From Proteus hauseri ATCC 700826 (GTDB taxonomy: Bacteria > Pseudomonadota > Gammaproteobacteria > Enterobacterales > Enterobacteriaceae), in NCBI RefSeq assembly GCF_001654965.1, contig NZ_LXEV01000016.1, positions 124,001-188,000 of the forward strand: 64,000 nt of DNA, written 5' to 3'. Below, in pieces: positions 21,539 to 32,800 of the stretch. The position numbers were made by a program, and so were the translations under genes. The notes beneath the pieces were generated by a model that was given only the letters and a program-made list of their open reading frames with translations, did not search any database and had not been told where the DNA came from. Position 1 is the stretch's first letter, and the number at the start of each line of letters is the position of its first letter.

Positions 21539-23284
21539 GTGGCTCTATTTTCACAGCTCAGTTGGTATTTTCTTAGTGAATGGCGTCGCTATGTCGGTGC
21601 TATTTTCCTATTGATGGTTATCGCGGTCTTACAAGTCATTCCACCGAAAATTGTGGGAATAATTGTAGATGGTGTCGATAATCATACTTTATCCCTTCAA
21701 CAAGTCATTTATTGGATTGGTGTAATGGTGCTTATTGCCATTGGCGTCTATCTATTACGCTATTTTTGGCGTTTGTGGCTTTTTGGCGCATCCTACCAAT
21801 TAGCGGTGAAATTGCGTATGCAAATTTATCGCCAACTTAGTCAGCAATCTTCCTCTTTTTATCAGCGCTATCGCACGGGTGATTTAATCGCACGTACAAC
21901 GAATGATGTTGATAAAGTGGTTTTTGCCGCCGGTGAAGGGGTATTAACACTCGTCGATTCTATGGTGATGGGATTAGCGGTTTTAGTTATGATGAGTGTT
22001 CAACTCAGCTGGGAACTGACTTTAATTTCATTATTACCTATGCCTTTAATGGCTATTTTAATTAAACGTTATGGGGATAAATTACATAGCCGCTTTAAAA
22101 CGGCACAAGCCTTGTTTTCTTCATTAAATAATCAAGCACAAGAAAGTTTGAGTAGTATTCGGATGATCAAATCATTTGGTCTAGAGCAACAACATGCCTG
22201 TCGATTTGATGAGATAGCAAAAGAAACCGGACAGCAAAATATGCGTGTTGCAAGGGTCGATGCGCTATTTGATCCGACTATTTTTATGGCGATAGGTTTT
22301 GCTAATTTATTGGCAGTCGCAGGTGGTAGTTATTTAGTTCTCAATGGCAACATGACATTGGGTGAATTAACCAGCTTTGTTATGTATTTAGGACAAATGA
22401 TTTGGCCAATGCTTGCTCTAGCTTGGATGTTTAATATTGTTGAGCGTGGTAGTGCTGCTTATAGCCGAATTAATGCATTATTAAATGAAAAAAACGATAT
22501 GCTTGATGGCGAGCAGTCACCTCTACCAGGGCGTGGTGTACTAAGTGTTGATATAAAGCATTTTCATTATCCAGAACAACATACTGATGTATTGAAAAAT
22601 ATTCATTTCACTCTATCGCCTGGCGAAATGTTGGGTGTTTGTGGTATGACAGGTTCGGGGAAAAGTACATTATTTACTTTGATACAGCGCCTTTATGATA
22701 TCAACGAAGGTGAAATTTGTTTTCAATCAGTGCCGATTTATCAATTAAAACTTGATGAGTGGCGTGCACGTTTAGCCGTTGTTAATCAAACGCCATTTTT
22801 ATTCTCTGATACTATCGCCGGAAACATCGCTCTTGGTCGCCCAAATGCTTCTAAAGATGAAATAGAAGCAGTTGCTAAACTCGCTAATATTCATGATGAT
22901 ATTTTACGTTTGCCAGAAGGCTATCAAACTCAAGTTGGTGAAAAAGGGGTTATGTTATCAGGAGGGCAAAAACAGCGTATTTCTATTGCAAGAGCCTTGT
23001 TGCTGGATGCGGAAATTTTATTGCTGGATGATGCATTATCTGCGGTTGATGGACAAACTGAACACCAAATCCTACAAAATTTATCTCAATGGCGCAAAGA
23101 CAGGACATTAATTATCAGTGCGCATCGCTTATCTGCCTTAGTTGGGGCAACAAATATCTTGGTATTAAAACAAGGTGAAGTAATAGAACAAGGAACACAC
23201 CAGAAGCTTATTTCTGTGCCAGGTTGGTATCAAGATATGTATCATTATCAGCAGTTAGAGGCAGCGCTAGATGACGATGAATAA
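21539..23284 (+). CDS. mdlA: Multidrug ABC transporter, permease/ATP-binding protein MdlA
   Basis: Half transporter with fused membrane and nucleotide-binding domains, partner of MdlB. 581 residues. Start GTG matches E. coli MdlA ([10 protein letters not shown]); AGGA lies upstream. About six membrane helices (1-300), then Walker [10 protein letters not shown], signature LSGGQKQR and Walker [13 protein letters not shown]. The Walker B aspartate is followed by Asp rather than Glu, which suggests a degenerate catalytic carboxylate, as in asymmetric ABC pairs. Overlaps mdlB by 14 bases. Confidence 0.94.
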   Translation: MALFSQLSWYFLSEWRRYVGAIFLLMVIAVLQVIPPKIVGIIVDGVDNHTLSLQQVIYWIGVMVLIAIGVYLLRYFWRLWLFGASYQLAVKLRMQIYRQLSQQSSSFYQRYRTGDLIARTTNDVDKVVFAAGEGVLTLVDSMVMGLAVLVMMSVQLSWELTLISLLPMPLMAILIKRYGDKLHSRFKTAQALFSSLNNQAQESLSSIRMIKSFGLEQQHACRFDEIAKETGQQNMRVARVDALFDPTIFMAIGFANLLAVAGGSYLVLNGNMTLGELTSFVMYLGQMIWPMLALAWMFNIVERGSAAYSRINALLNEKNDMLDGEQSPLPGRGVLSVDIKHFHYPEQHTDVLKNIHFTLSPGEMLGVCGMTGSGKSTLFTLIQRLYDINEGEICFQSVPIYQLKLDEWRARLAVVNQTPFLFSDTIAGNIALGRPNASKDEIEAVAKLANIHDDILRLPEGYQTQVGEKGVMLSGGQKQRISIARALLLDAEILLLDDALSAVDGQTEHQILQNLSQWRKDRTLIISAHRLSALVGATNILVLKQGEVIEQGTHQKLISVPGWYQDMYHYQQLEAALDDDE

Positions 23285-25061
23285 AAATAAGTCTGTTAAG
23301 GCGCTACTACCTGCATTAAAACGTCTGCTTGTTTATGGCAAAGCTTATCGCAAGCCGATGACATTAGGTGTCGTTATGTTATGGATAGCGGCTATTGCTG
23401 AAGTAGGTGGACCATTAATTGTTGGTTATTTTATTGATGCAAAAGTTGCTAAGAATAATGTTGAGTTGATGCCAGCATTAGGGCTTGGGTTAGCCTTTAT
23501 TTTATTACAAATTACAGCGGCATTACTGCATTATTATCAAGCAATAGCATTTAACAAAGCCGCTGTTGGTGTGGTGCAACAATTGCGAACCGATGTAATG
23601 AGTGCAGCATTAAAGCAGCCATTAAGTGCGTTTGATAACCAACCCGTTGGTCAGCTAATTTCTCGAGTAACAAATGATACAGAAACCATAAAAGATCTCT
23701 TCGTCAACGTATTACCCACACTATTTAGAGCCATTGCTTTAGTTGTTGTTATGCTCATTGCTATGTTTCTATTAGAGTGGCGTATGGCATTAATTGCAAT
23801 GGCAATATTCCCTGCGGTAATTGCTGTCATGATGCTCTATCAGCGCTTAAGTACACCTATTGTACGTAATGTGCGTCATTTTCTTGCAAATATTAATGAT
23901 GGCTTCCATGAAGTCATTAATGGCATGTCTGTTATTCAACAATTTAGGCAACAAGCACGCTTTGGCGAAAGAATGTCAAATGATAGCTGGCAGCATTATC
24001 AATCACGGATGAAAGCGTTAAAACTCGATGGACTCTTATTACGCCCACTGCTTAGTATGTTATCAGCATTGGTTCTGTGTGGTTTATTGATGCTGTTTGG
24101 TTACCAAGGTAGTGCTGTTATTGGTGTAGGGGTAATTTATGCTTTTATTAGCTATCTTGGCAGATTAAATGAGCCATTAATTACTTTAACCTCGCAGCAA
24201 TCTATTTTGCAGCAAGCGGTTGTTTCGGGGGAGCGCGTTTTTGAGTTGATGGATGCACCTTTGCAACAATATGGTTCATCACAAAAATTAATACGCCAAG
24301 GGCATATCACTGTTGATAATCTTTGGTTTGCTTATCGTGATGAACAATGGGTATTAAAAGCGATTAATATTGATATTCCTGCTCGCCATTTTGTTGCTTT
24401 TGTTGGCCACACTGGTAGCGGCAAAAGTACATTAGCAAGCTTACTTATGGGAAATTATCCTTGGCAAAAAGGAAATATCTATTTAGATGAACAACCTTTA
24501 GAAAGCTATTCTCACCATTCATTACGCGATGGTATTGCTATGGTGCAACAAGACCCAGTTTTATTGTCAGGTTCACTCTATGAAAATATCACTTTAGGGC
24601 GAGAAACCAATGAAACTCATGTGTGGCAGGTTTTAGAAACTGTACAGCTTGCACAATGGGCTAAACAGTTACCTGAAGAATTACAAACTCCATTGGGTGA
24701 GCAAGGTAGCCGTTTATCTGCGGGTCAAAAGCAGCTGCTTGCATTAGCAAGAGTGTTATTAATACCACCACGTATTCTTATTTTGGATGAAGCAACCGCA
24801 AATATAGACTCAGGTACAGAGCTATCGATCCAAAAAGCACTCAAAGTAATTAGAGAAAAAACAACGTTAATTGTCATTGCTCATCGACTTTCCACTATTA
24901 CTGAAGCTGACGAAATAGTGGTGCTTCATCGTGGTGTGGTAGTAGAAAAAGGCAAACACAACCAATTACTTTCACAAAAAGGTCGTTACTATAATATGTA
25001 TCAACTTCAACAGGTTGGTGAATCACTTCAAGCTAAATCACCAGTAAAAACGGAGTTTTAA
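23271..25061 (+). CDS. mdlB: Multidrug ABC transporter, permease/ATP-binding protein MdlB
   Basis: Second half of the MdlAB heterodimer. 596 residues. Six membrane helices, then Walker [10 protein letters not shown], a signature reading LSAGQKQL and Walker [13 protein letters not shown] with the usual catalytic Glu. The start lies inside the end of mdlA (14-base overlap), so the two are translationally coupled; ATG codons at 23271 and 23277 are both possible. True substrates are not known from sequence. Confidence 0.94.
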   Translation: MTMNKNKSVKALLPALKRLLVYGKAYRKPMTLGVVMLWIAAIAEVGGPLIVGYFIDAKVAKNNVELMPALGLGLAFILLQITAALLHYYQAIAFNKAAVGVVQQLRTDVMSAALKQPLSAFDNQPVGQLISRVTNDTETIKDLFVNVLPTLFRAIALVVVMLIAMFLLEWRMALIAMAIFPAVIAVMMLYQRLSTPIVRNVRHFLANINDGFHEVINGMSVIQQFRQQARFGERMSNDSWQHYQSRMKALKLDGLLLRPLLSMLSALVLCGLLMLFGYQGSAVIGVGVIYAFISYLGRLNEPLITLTSQQSILQQAVVSGERVFELMDAPLQQYGSSQKLIRQGHITVDNLWFAYRDEQWVLKAINIDIPARHFVAFVGHTGSGKSTLASLLMGNYPWQKGNIYLDEQPLESYSHHSLRDGIAMVQQDPVLLSGSLYENITLGRETNETHVWQVLETVQLAQWAKQLPEELQTPLGEQGSRLSAGQKQLLALARVLLIPPRILILDEATANIDSGTELSIQKALKVIREKTTLIVIAHRLSTITEADEIVVLHRGVVVEKGKHNQLLSQKGRYYNMYQLQQVGESLQAKSPVKTEF

Positions 25062-25102
25062 TAACGATTTTTTATTAAACTTATAATCAAAAATACGAAT
25101 TT

Positions 25103-25133
25103 AAAAGGACATATCTAGATATGTCCTTTTTTG
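25103..25133 (+). terminator. Terminator of mdlAB
   Basis: Perfect 28-base palindrome, arms AAAAGGACATATCT / AGATATGTCCTTTT, followed by more T residues. Confidence 0.88.
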
Positions 25134-25176
25134 TTGCCCTTATTTTTAGCTAACCATTAAAAACAAAGGTAATTAT

Positions 25177-25193
25177 TGCACTAAATTGGTGAA
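25177..25193 (+). promoter_or_regulatory. NtrC binding site upstream of glnK
   Basis: TGCACT-AAAT-TGGTGAA fits the NtrC consensus TGCACY-N4-TGGTGCA at nearly every conserved position. It lies about 80 bases upstream of the sigma54 promoter, a normal enhancer distance. Confidence 0.8.
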
Positions 25194-25254
25194 ATATATT
25201 AACTGTTTATTTAAATGATATGTTTTTTTCTTTAAATATCATTAGGTTAAATTG

Positions 25255-25270
25255 TGGCATATCTCTTGCT
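25255..25270 (+). promoter_or_regulatory. Sigma54 promoter of glnK-amtB
   Basis: TGGCAT-N5-TTGCT, differing from the -24/-12 consensus TGGCAC-N5-TTGCA only at weak positions. It is about 39 bases upstream of glnK. Confidence 0.9.
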
Positions 25271-25308
25271 CTATAACTTTTGTTCTTTCTTAAGTTATCG
25301 AGGGCTAT

Positions 25309-25647
25309 ATGAAATATATCATCGCAATTATTAAACCATTTAAATTAGAAGATGTTAGAGAATCTCTTTGTGCATTAGGAGTTCAAGGAATGACAATAAG
25401 TGAAGTTAAAGGATATGGGCGGCAAAAAGGACATTCAGAGCTATATAGAGGTGCTGAATATGAGGTCAATTTTCTACCTAAAGTAAAAATTGAGCTCGCA
25501 ATTAGTGATGAATTATTAGAGCCCGTTACACAAGCACTAACCCATACCGCTGATACTGGAAAAGTAGGGGATGGCAAAGTATTTATCTTTGAACTTGCTC
25601 AAGCTATCCGCATTCGTACCGGAGAGTCTGGTGATGAAGCTCTTTAA
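25309..25647 (+). CDS. glnK: Nitrogen regulatory PII protein GlnK
   Basis: Trimeric PII signal protein that plugs AmtB when nitrogen is plentiful. 112 residues. Tyr51 in the T-loop (ELYRGAEY) is the uridylylation site. PII signatures KGYGRQKGH and TGKVGDGKIF-like TGKVGDGKVFIF are intact. Controlled by the NtrC/sigma54 elements upstream and followed by amtB after 10 bases. Confidence 0.97.
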   Translation: MKYIIAIIKPFKLEDVRESLCALGVQGMTISEVKGYGRQKGHSELYRGAEYEVNFLPKVKIELAISDELLEPVTQALTHTADTGKVGDGKVFIFELAQAIRIRTGESGDEAL

Positions 25648-25657
25648 GGAGATAACA

Positions 25658-26950
25658 ATGAAACGCCAATTCATTTATTCATTAATGTTAGTGCTTACAT
25701 ACTTTTCTGCGCCAGCTTTTGCAGCAGACACCATTGTTGTTGATAAAGCAGATAATGGGTTTATGTTAATTTGTGCAGCATTAGTCTTTTTTATGACGAT
25801 CCCTGGCATTGCATTGTTTTATGGCGGATTATTACGCAGTAAAAATGTATTGTCATTAATGACGCAAGTGATGCTGATTTTTAGTGTAGTTATTATTTTA
25901 TGGGTTATTTTTGGTTACAGCCTCGCCTTTACAGCAGGAAATAAAATTTGGGGTGGGTGGTCACTAACTTTTTTAAGTTCTCTTTCTCTTAATGACTTGT
26001 CTGGCTCTATTAATCAATATGTTCACGTTGTTTTTCAAGGCTCTTTCGCAGTGATTACTCTTTCACTGATTGTGGGGGCTTTGGGAGAGCGGATCCGTTT
26101 TTCGGCGTTACTTATTTTTACCATTATTTGGTTTACGTTTTCTTATATTCCTATTGCTCATATGGTGTGGGGAGACGGTGGATGGCTAATTGATGATGGG
26201 GCATTAGATTTTGCTGGTGGCACTGTTGTCCATATTAATGCAGCCGTTGCAGCACTTGTTGGTGCTTACTTACTTGGAAATAGAAGCGATTACAAGAAAA
26301 TGGCTTTAAAACCACATAATTTACCTATGGTATTTACAGGAACAGCGGTGCTTTATATTGGTTGGTTTGGTTTTAATGCGGGCTCTGCGGGCAGTGCCAA
26401 TGCTATCGCAGCACTTGCTTTTCTTAATACTGTTGTTGCTACTGCGGGCGCTGTACTTTCTTGGACGCTATCAGAGTGGTTAGTACGAGGAAAACCGTCG
26501 ATGTTAGGAAGCTGTTCTGGTTGTATTGCGGGGCTAGTCGCAATTACTCCAGCAGCAGGTACGGTTGGCCCAATGGGGGCATTAGTTATCGGTATTATAG
26601 GTGGAATCATTGGGCTTTGGGGCGTTGTAGTATTAAAGCAATGGCTAAAAGCTGATGATGTTTGTGATGTTTTTGGTATTCATGGAACATGTGGTGTTGT
26701 TGGATGTTTATTAACGGGTATCTTTACATCATCATATTTAGGCGGTGTTGGGTATAGTGATGAGATGACACTAAGTAAACAACTTTTAGTACAATTAGTT
26801 AGTGTCGTGATTACTATTTTTTGGTCTGGTGTGGTCGCTTATATTAGCTTTAAAATTGCAGATAAACTGGTTGGTTTGCGAGTTTCACAAGAAGAAGAGT
26901 GTGATGGATTAGATTTAACCACACATGGTGAAAGAGCATACCAGGATTAA
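25658..26950 (+). CDS. amtB: Ammonium transporter AmtB
   Basis: Trimeric inner membrane ammonium channel regulated by GlnK. 430 residues; E. coli has 428. The ATG at 25658 follows AAGGAG and begins a signal peptide ending APAFA; an open frame upstream overlapping glnK is not used. Eleven hydrophobic helices follow. The twin pore histidines are in VVHINAAVA and FGIHGTCG. C-terminal tail carries the cytosolic GlnK-contact region. Confidence 0.96.
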   Translation: MKRQFIYSLMLVLTYFSAPAFAADTIVVDKADNGFMLICAALVFFMTIPGIALFYGGLLRSKNVLSLMTQVMLIFSVVIILWVIFGYSLAFTAGNKIWGGWSLTFLSSLSLNDLSGSINQYVHVVFQGSFAVITLSLIVGALGERIRFSALLIFTIIWFTFSYIPIAHMVWGDGGWLIDDGALDFAGGTVVHINAAVAALVGAYLLGNRSDYKKMALKPHNLPMVFTGTAVLYIGWFGFNAGSAGSANAIAALAFLNTVVATAGAVLSWTLSEWLVRGKPSMLGSCSGCIAGLVAITPAAGTVGPMGALVIGIIGGIIGLWGVVVLKQWLKADDVCDVFGIHGTCGVVGCLLTGIFTSSYLGGVGYSDEMTLSKQLLVQLVSVVITIFWSGVVAYISFKIADKLVGLRVSQEEECDGLDLTTHGERAYQD

Positions 26951-26956
26951 TCGTCT

Positions 26957-26981
26957 ATTCCCCCTCAATAGAGGGGGGAAT
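26957..26981. terminator. Hairpin between amtB and tesB
   Basis: ATTCCCCCTC, loop AATA, GAGGGGGGAAT with one bulged G. It sits between converging genes and is GC-rich, but only a weak T-tract follows on either strand. Confidence 0.6.
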
Positions 26982-26997
26982 ATTTAATATGGCATAA

Positions 26998-27873
26998 TTA
27001 CTTGGTATTTTTAGTCCGTTTTTGGCGAATGACCCCTTCTTGTACTGAAGATGCAACCAACTGACCATTAGTATTAAATATTTTTCCTCTGACAAACCCT
27101 CGGCCACCAGATGCCGATGGGCTTTCAACAACATAAAGTAGCCAGTCATCAACACGGAATGGGCGATGAAACCACATCGAATGGTCAATCGTTGCCACTT
27201 GCAGATTTTGATCCATAAACCCTAAACCATAGGGTTGAAGTGCTGTTGGTAAAAAATCAAAATCAGAAACATAGCCTAATAAATACTGGTGTAAAAAAGG
27301 ATCTGATGGCATTTTTCCTCTGCTACGATACCAAACGTAACGTTCTGCAGGGGCTTTAGAGTAACCAAATGGGCTGAAGTATTGTACAGGGCGCGCTTCA
27401 AATGGGGTTTCTCTTAATGCTAAGGTTCTTATGGGTTCTGGTAATTTAGGTGCTAACTTTCTGAGAATTTCATCTTGTGGCATAAGCTCATTAGGTAAAG
27501 GGACATCAGGCATAGCATCTTGGTGCTCAAAACCCTCTTCAAATTCTTGAAATGAAACCGTCATATAAAAAATAGGTTTACCATGCTGGATCGCACTTAC
27601 TCTACGTGTGCTAAATGAGCCACCATCGCGAATATATTCAACATCATAAACGATGGGTTTATGGCTATCACCAGGGCGTAAAAAATAGCTGTGAAAAGAA
27701 TTAATATAGCGATTATTAGCAATGGTTTGTTTTGCTGCATAAAGTGCTTGGCCGACAACTTGCCCACCAAATACTTGAGGTAATCCTAAATCTTCACTTT
27801 GGCCTCGAAATAGGCCTTCTTCTATTTTTTCAAGCTCCATCAATTTGATAAGATCTTTTAATGCTTGGCTCAT
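26998..27873 (-). CDS. tesB: Acyl-CoA thioesterase II TesB
   Basis: Cytosolic double-hotdog thioesterase that hydrolyses a broad range of acyl-CoAs. 291 residues; E. coli has 286. N-terminal hotdog begins with [26 protein letters not shown]; second hotdog includes [24 protein letters not shown] written here in parts, with the catalytic-type Asp in DHSMWF and the C-terminal VQEGVIR. Single gene, upstream region shared with the start of the ffs region. Confidence 0.95.
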   Translation of the reverse strand: MSQALKDLIKLMELEKIEEGLFRGQSEDLGLPQVFGGQVVGQALYAAKQTIANNRYINSFHSYFLRPGDSHKPIVYDVEYIRDGGSFSTRRVSAIQHGKPIFYMTVSFQEFEEGFEHQDAMPDVPLPNELMPQDEILRKLAPKLPEPIRTLALRETPFEARPVQYFSPFGYSKAPAERYVWYRSRGKMPSDPFLHQYLLGYVSDFDFLPTALQPYGLGFMDQNLQVATIDHSMWFHRPFRVDDWLLYVVESPSASGGRGFVRGKIFNTNGQLVASSVQEGVIRQKRTKNTK

Positions 27874-28124
27874 AGTTTACCTATACCATCAGAGAGATTA
27901 TTTTTTATAAGAGGGATTATATACAATTCAAGGTAGGATAAAAAAATAATCTACGATTTGATTTAGTGCTGTTATGCATCCCCGTTCAAATAAGTTCTAG
28001 TTATCAACTTTCATTTAATCATATAAAGATAGATAGAAATTTATGATGGCTAAGATTAACAGCAACGAATAAACAATAGATATGCCTAAATTGGATAATT
28101 AATCATCACTCAGGCGCACTTCCC

Positions 28125-28153
28125 TTGCTATTTGGCTGAGTTTAAAAGATAAT
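28125..28153 (+). promoter_or_regulatory. Promoter of ffs
   Basis: TTGCTA (-35), 17-base spacer, GATAAT (-10), and a GC-rich discriminator GCGTGACG typical of stringent stable-RNA promoters. A start near 28160 would leave a 24-base 5' leader to be trimmed, the same length as in E. coli pre-4.5S RNA. The 250 bases before it, back to tesB, show nothing else. Confidence 0.75.
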
Positions 28154-28183
28154 GCGTGACGTCTTAGCAATAAGACAATCTAT

Positions 28184-28295
28184 GGGGTCTTGTTGGTTCT
28201 CCCGCAACACTAACTTGTTAACTCGGTCAGGTCCGGAAGGAAGCAGCCATGACAGGTATCGTGTGTGCCGGGATGTCGCTGGCAAGGCCCCACCC
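28184..28295 (+). ncRNA. ffs: 4.5S RNA of the signal recognition particle
   Basis: RNA scaffold that binds Ffh and guides nascent membrane proteins to FtsY. Recognised by the near-identical core GGTCAGGTCCGGAAGGAAGC with its conserved GGAA tetraloop and the flanking GTTGGTTCTCCCGCAAC. The 5' GGGG pairs with the 3' CCCC of GGCCCCACCC. About 112 bases, close to the 114 of E. coli. Ends set by alignment to the E. coli RNA. Confidence 0.97.
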
Positions 28296-28665
28296 AATTT
28301 ATAGCCTTCCTGTTTTTTCCTCACCTTAATCACTTATTTTTAATGTTTAAGTTTAATTACTTTATTAGTCAATTTATTGTATTTTTACACCGAAGCAGAA
28401 TAAAGTAGAGACGATAAAGATTAGCTCAAATTATTTTGAGATTTTATCTTATGTGGTGATATGAGTGATGATTATTTAATAACATCGTTATTTAGTAACA
28501 ATATTATTCAGTCATGCCGCAATAAGTACACGGCATGATGGTGCGTAATCATTCTATTTATAAGAAAAGATGAATAAAACGATACCTAAAATAAGAACTA
28601 TTAACCCTATTGCTATAAATAAAAGATAGCAAAATTAAAAATAGAGCAAATTATATAACTAGATA
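28296..28665. other. Intergenic region between ffs and hha
   Basis: About 370 AT-rich bases with no supported gene. An inverted repeat TCATGCCG / CGGCATGA (28512-28519 and 28531-28538, 11-base loop) is the only notable structure; it has no T-run and could mark the end of a transcript or a protein site. Confidence 0.4.
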
Positions 28666-28868
28666 CTATCTTACAAACTTCCAAACAGAAGCTGGGATCT
28701 TGTCATAAAGTTTATTCATGGTAAGTTCAGCTAAACGATGATCGGCGGCTGAATAGAACAGTTCTAGTTCATCATCAGATAATTCATATTTTTTTTTTCA
28801 ATCACGCGCTCTAATGTTTCAATGGAAGTGCATTTTCGTAAGCGCATTAGATAGTCAGTTTTAGTCAT
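28666..28868 (-). pseudogene. hha: hha, haemolysin expression modulator, frameshifted in a poly-A tract
   Basis: Hha partners H-NS to silence genes and pairs with TomB. Translation from the ATG at 28868 gives [13 protein letters not shown] ... ERVIEKKN and stops after 34 residues. A run of ten A (28789-28798 on the complement) is where the frame breaks: with eleven A it would read [20 protein letters not shown] and go on to WKFVR, a full 67-residue Hha. All of the downstream sequence is conserved, so loss is recent, an assembly error, or rescued by slippage. Follows tomB by 46 bases. Confidence 0.88.
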
Positions 28869-28914
28869 GTTGTCTTTTCTCTATTATTTCAATTAAAACT
28901 AAAGGTAATTAAAT

Positions 28915-29277
28915 TTACTTAATATAACTTTTAGGATTTTTAGCAATTAGAGTTAAAAGTGAGTGATTTAACTCTTTCCAATTATTGAGTTCTGAGTAAG
29001 AAATAGATGGATTACCAAATAAACTATATGTCTCTTCAAGGTACTCTTCAATTAGAGTATTGATTGCGAGTTTATCTGGGTGTTTTATCTTAAATTTCCA
29101 GCTAAAGGCCATAATGTGTTCAATTAGAACGTTTAGGTCTACGCTTTTTGTGCTACTCAGATCATTGTTCCAAACTGTTGTACCTTTATCTAATGAGCTT
29201 AAAGCTTGCTGCTGGAGCTCTTCACATAAAAACGACAATTCAGCTAAATCTACTTTTTCTGGTGAATATTCGTCCAT
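28915..29277 (-). CDS. tomB: Hha toxicity modulator TomB
   Basis: Small protein that counteracts Hha and in E. coli lowers biofilm formation; the pair behaves like a toxin-antitoxin system. 120 residues. The start MDEYSPEKVDLAELSFLCEEL closely matches E. coli TomB, and LNVLIEHIMAFSWKFKIKH is the conserved centre; the C-terminus is divergent. Cys18 in FLCEE is in the conserved position. It precedes hha in the same minus-strand unit. Confidence 0.92.
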   Translation of the reverse strand: MDEYSPEKVDLAELSFLCEELQQQALSSLDKGTTVWNNDLSSTKSVDLNVLIEHIMAFSWKFKIKHPDKLAINTLIEEYLEETYSLFGNPSISYSELNNWKELNHSLLTLIAKNPKSYIK

Positions 29278-29687
29278 AATATTGTTAACTGAATTAATAG
29301 CTGCACTCTTATTAAAGGTAAATACTTATAGTGTAAAATATTAATGATACTTATCACATAATTCATTAATTAATTAATAAAAAATCTCAAATAAGAGGGG
29401 AACTTTAATATTTATATTTATTATTTCTAACAAAGTAATAGCATAATTAAAGGCATTATTTAAATACTGATATACATTGTATACAAGTCGAAAAATTATG
29501 CGATAAAAATGCTTCTTTGCTTAATATAGCACTATTATGGCATAAGTCACTATCTTAACGGTAGAATTTTGTCTATTTTCGTAAAAGTTAAATGAGGTAA
29601 ACGAAGATTATACTTACCTAACACCATGATTAACTTTGATTTTATTAATTAATCTTATTTAAGAGTCAAAATAAGGTATATTCTTTG

Positions 29688-29707
29688 CTGTTATTTATAA
29701 ATAACAG
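29688..29707. repeat. Perfect 20-base palindrome
   Basis: CTGTTATTTA followed directly by its reverse complement. No adjacent gene start makes its role obvious; it is about 410 bases upstream of tomB and 50 bases upstream of a small peptide frame. The length and symmetry fit a dimeric repressor site. Confidence 0.5.
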
Positions 29708-29847
29708 GGATAAGTTTAATATTGACAAAAAGTCATATATAAGAAAAAGGATAAAATGTTTTTATTGATTAAGAAGGTATTTAAAAAAGAAACGAGAATA
29801 TAGATCCTAGTTTAAATGCCTTCTATTAGTTAGGTCGTTAGGAAAAG

Positions 29848-29874
29848 AAAAAGACCGCTCAAGGCGGCCTTTTA
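29848..29874 (-). terminator. Terminator of acrAB
   Basis: On the complement, GGCCGC, loop TTGA, GCGGTC followed by TTTTTC. One mismatch in the stem. Located 20 bases past the acrB stop. Confidence 0.85.
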
Positions 29875-29892
29875 TTAACAAGAGTAAAAGTA

Positions 29893-32800
29893 TTAATGTG
29901 GATTACTAGGATGCTCTAAATCTTCGTTTTTCTTAGAAAATCTTCTACGAATGACAACGAAGAACACAGGAACAAAGTAAATAGCAAGAGATGTTGCAGC
30001 AATCATACCGCCAAATACACCTGTACCTACCGAGTTCTGTGCACCAGAACCTGCACCATTACTCAATACTAGAGGAATAACCCCTAACATAAAGGCTAAA
30101 GATGTCATTAGAATTGGACGTAAACGCATTCTTACTGAGTCTAACGTTGCTTCTATCAATCCTTTACCTTCTTTCTCCATTAAGTCTTTGGCGAATTCAA
30201 CAATCAATATTGCGTTCTTCGCCGATAGCCCAATGGTTGTTAAGAGCCCAACTTTAAAGTAAACGTCGTTTTCAAGGCCTCTGACGCTGGTGAATAATAA
30301 TGCACCAATCACCCCAAGAGGTACTACTAACATGACTGAGAATGGAATAGACCAACTCTCATACAGTGCAGCAAGACACAAGAAAACGACGATTAAGGAG
30401 ATGGTATATAGTGCAGGAGCTTGGTTACCCGATAAGCGTTCCTGATAAGACATACCCGTCCATTCATAGCCGATACCACTCGGTAATTGGTTTGCTAAAC
30501 TCTCCATCATTAACATCGCATCACCACTACTTTGACCTGGTGTTGCACTACCTTGAATTTGCACTGCAGGTAATCCGTTATAACGCTCTAAGCGCGGAGA
30601 ACCATATAACCAAGGATCTTTACTTGTATCGATAAATGAAGAGAATGGCACCATTTGTCCCACATTATTGCGGACATATAAGTTAGCAATATCCTGCGGC
30701 AACATACGGAACTGAGATTCAGCTTGAACATACACTTTCTTCACACGACCGCGGTCGATAAAGTCGTTGACGTAAGTTCCACCAAACATAGTACCGAGTG
30801 TTGAATAGATATCGCTAATTGCAACACCTTGAGACTGTGCTTTTTCTAGGTCGATATAGAGACGATATTGTGAAGTATCTTCCTGACCATTAGGACGCAC
30901 ACCGGTGAGCATTTCAGGATGTTGAGCTGCTAATCCCAGTAATTGGTTACGAGCTGCCATTAGTTTTTCGTGACCTAAGTTAGCTTTATCGACTAATTCA
31001 AATTCGAAACCACCGGCAGAACCTAACTCAACAATTGCTGGAATATTAAAGGAGTAAATAAAGGCCTCTTTGATTTCCGAGAGCTTCATATTTGCCCGAG
31101 CAACTATCGCAGGCACTTTATCTTCGTTAGCTTTACGCTCATCCCAATCGTTTAATACAACGAATACCAGACCCATATTCTGTCCTTGACCACCAAAGCC
31201 GAAGCCGTTTACGGTAAAGACAGATTTAACGAGTTCTTTTTCATCTGTATTAAAATAGTCGTTAACTTTTTCTAAAATATCTTGTGTCTGTTCTTGAGTC
31301 GAACCTGCTGGTAACTGAACCATTGTCAGTAATACCCCTTGGTCTTCTTCTGGTAAGAACGAACTTGGTAAGCGGATAAACATCAGTGCCATACCAACGA
31401 CTAATAAGACATACAGTAATAAGTAACGACCTGTACCACGTAAGGTACGAGAAACGCTGTCTGTATAATGATGACTACTTTTTTCAAAGGTACGGTTAAA
31501 CCAACCAAAGAATCCAGTTTGAACACCATGACTGCCTTTTGGTATTGGTTTTAACATCGTCGCACACAGTGCTGGTGTTAAGATCAATGCAACGAAAACA
31601 GACAGTACCATCGCGGAAACGATAGTAATTGAGAACTGGCGATAAATAGCACCAGTAGAGCCACCAAAGAATGCCATTGGAATAAATACGGCAGAAAGCA
31701 CTAGTGCAATACCAACTAATGCACTCTGGATTTGTCCCATCGACTTGCGGGTTGCTTCTTTAGGTGGCAGGCCTTCTTCTTGCATAACACGTTCGACGTT
31801 TTCTACCACAACGATGGCGTCATCCACCAGAAGTCCGATGGCAAGTACCATCGCAAACATCGTCAAGGTATTTATCGAATAACCAAACGCGGACAAGATA
31901 GCAAAAGTACCTAACAGTACGACTGGTACAGCAATGGTTGGGATCAATGTTGCACGGAAGTTCTGTAAGAACAAATACATAACCACGAACACCAACATGA
32001 TTGCTTCAACAAGTGTTTTTACTACTTCGAAAATCGAGATTTTAACGAAAGGTGTTGTATCATAAGGATAAACAACCTCTAGCCCTGCTGGGAAAAAGGG
32101 TTCCATATCAGCTAAAGCAGCACGAACAGCAGTTGCTGTATCTAACGCATTCGCGCCTGTTGCTAATTTAATACCAATACCTGAAGCAGGTAAGCCATTA
32201 AAGCGAGCAACAGTACTGTAGCTTTCAGCGCCCATTTCAACGACACCAAGATCTTTCAATTTAACCTGTGAACCGTCTTGGTTGACTTTCATCAGGATAT
32301 TAGAAAACTCTTCAGCATTGTTGAGTCGGGTTTGAGCAATAATTGAAACATTTAAACGTTGACCCGGTACCGGAGGTGTTCCCCCTAACTGGCCAGCGGC
32401 CACTTGGTTATTTTGTGCTTTAATTGCACTAATAACATCAAGTGTCGTCATATTGTATTTAACCAGTAAGTCTGGATCTAACCAAATACGCATAGCATAT
32501 TGCGTACCAAACAACTGGGTTTCACCCACGCCAGTAACACGGCTTATTGGGTCTTTAATTGTTGCACCTACATAGTCGGCGATATCATCTTGTGACATTG
32601 AACCGTCATTTGAGATGAAACCTGCCACCATTAAGAATGAACTTGAGGATTTATCAACACTAACCCCTTGCTGTTGCACTTCCTGAGGTAAAAGAGGCAT
32701 TGCCAGTTGCAGTTTATTCTGCACCTGTACTTGCGCAATATCAGGGTCAGTACCCGCATCAAAGGTCAGGGTGATGTTCATCATACCGGCTGAGTCACTG

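Larger units (their letters stand above)
29278..29892. other. Intergenic region between tomB and acrB
   Basis: 615 AT-rich bases. It contains a perfect 20-base palindrome at 29688-29707 (arm CTGTTATTTA), a possible 15-codon peptide frame on the plus strand at 29756-29803 preceded by AAGGA (MFLLIKKVFKKETRI), and the acrB terminator. The tomB promoter should be in the right-hand part nearest 29278. No larger gene is supported. Confidence 0.45.

Noticed and set aside
28142..28333. 63-codon minus-strand frame over the ffs gene
   Set aside because: It is antisense to 4.5S RNA, whose sequence is highly conserved; no ribosome site or protein similarity.
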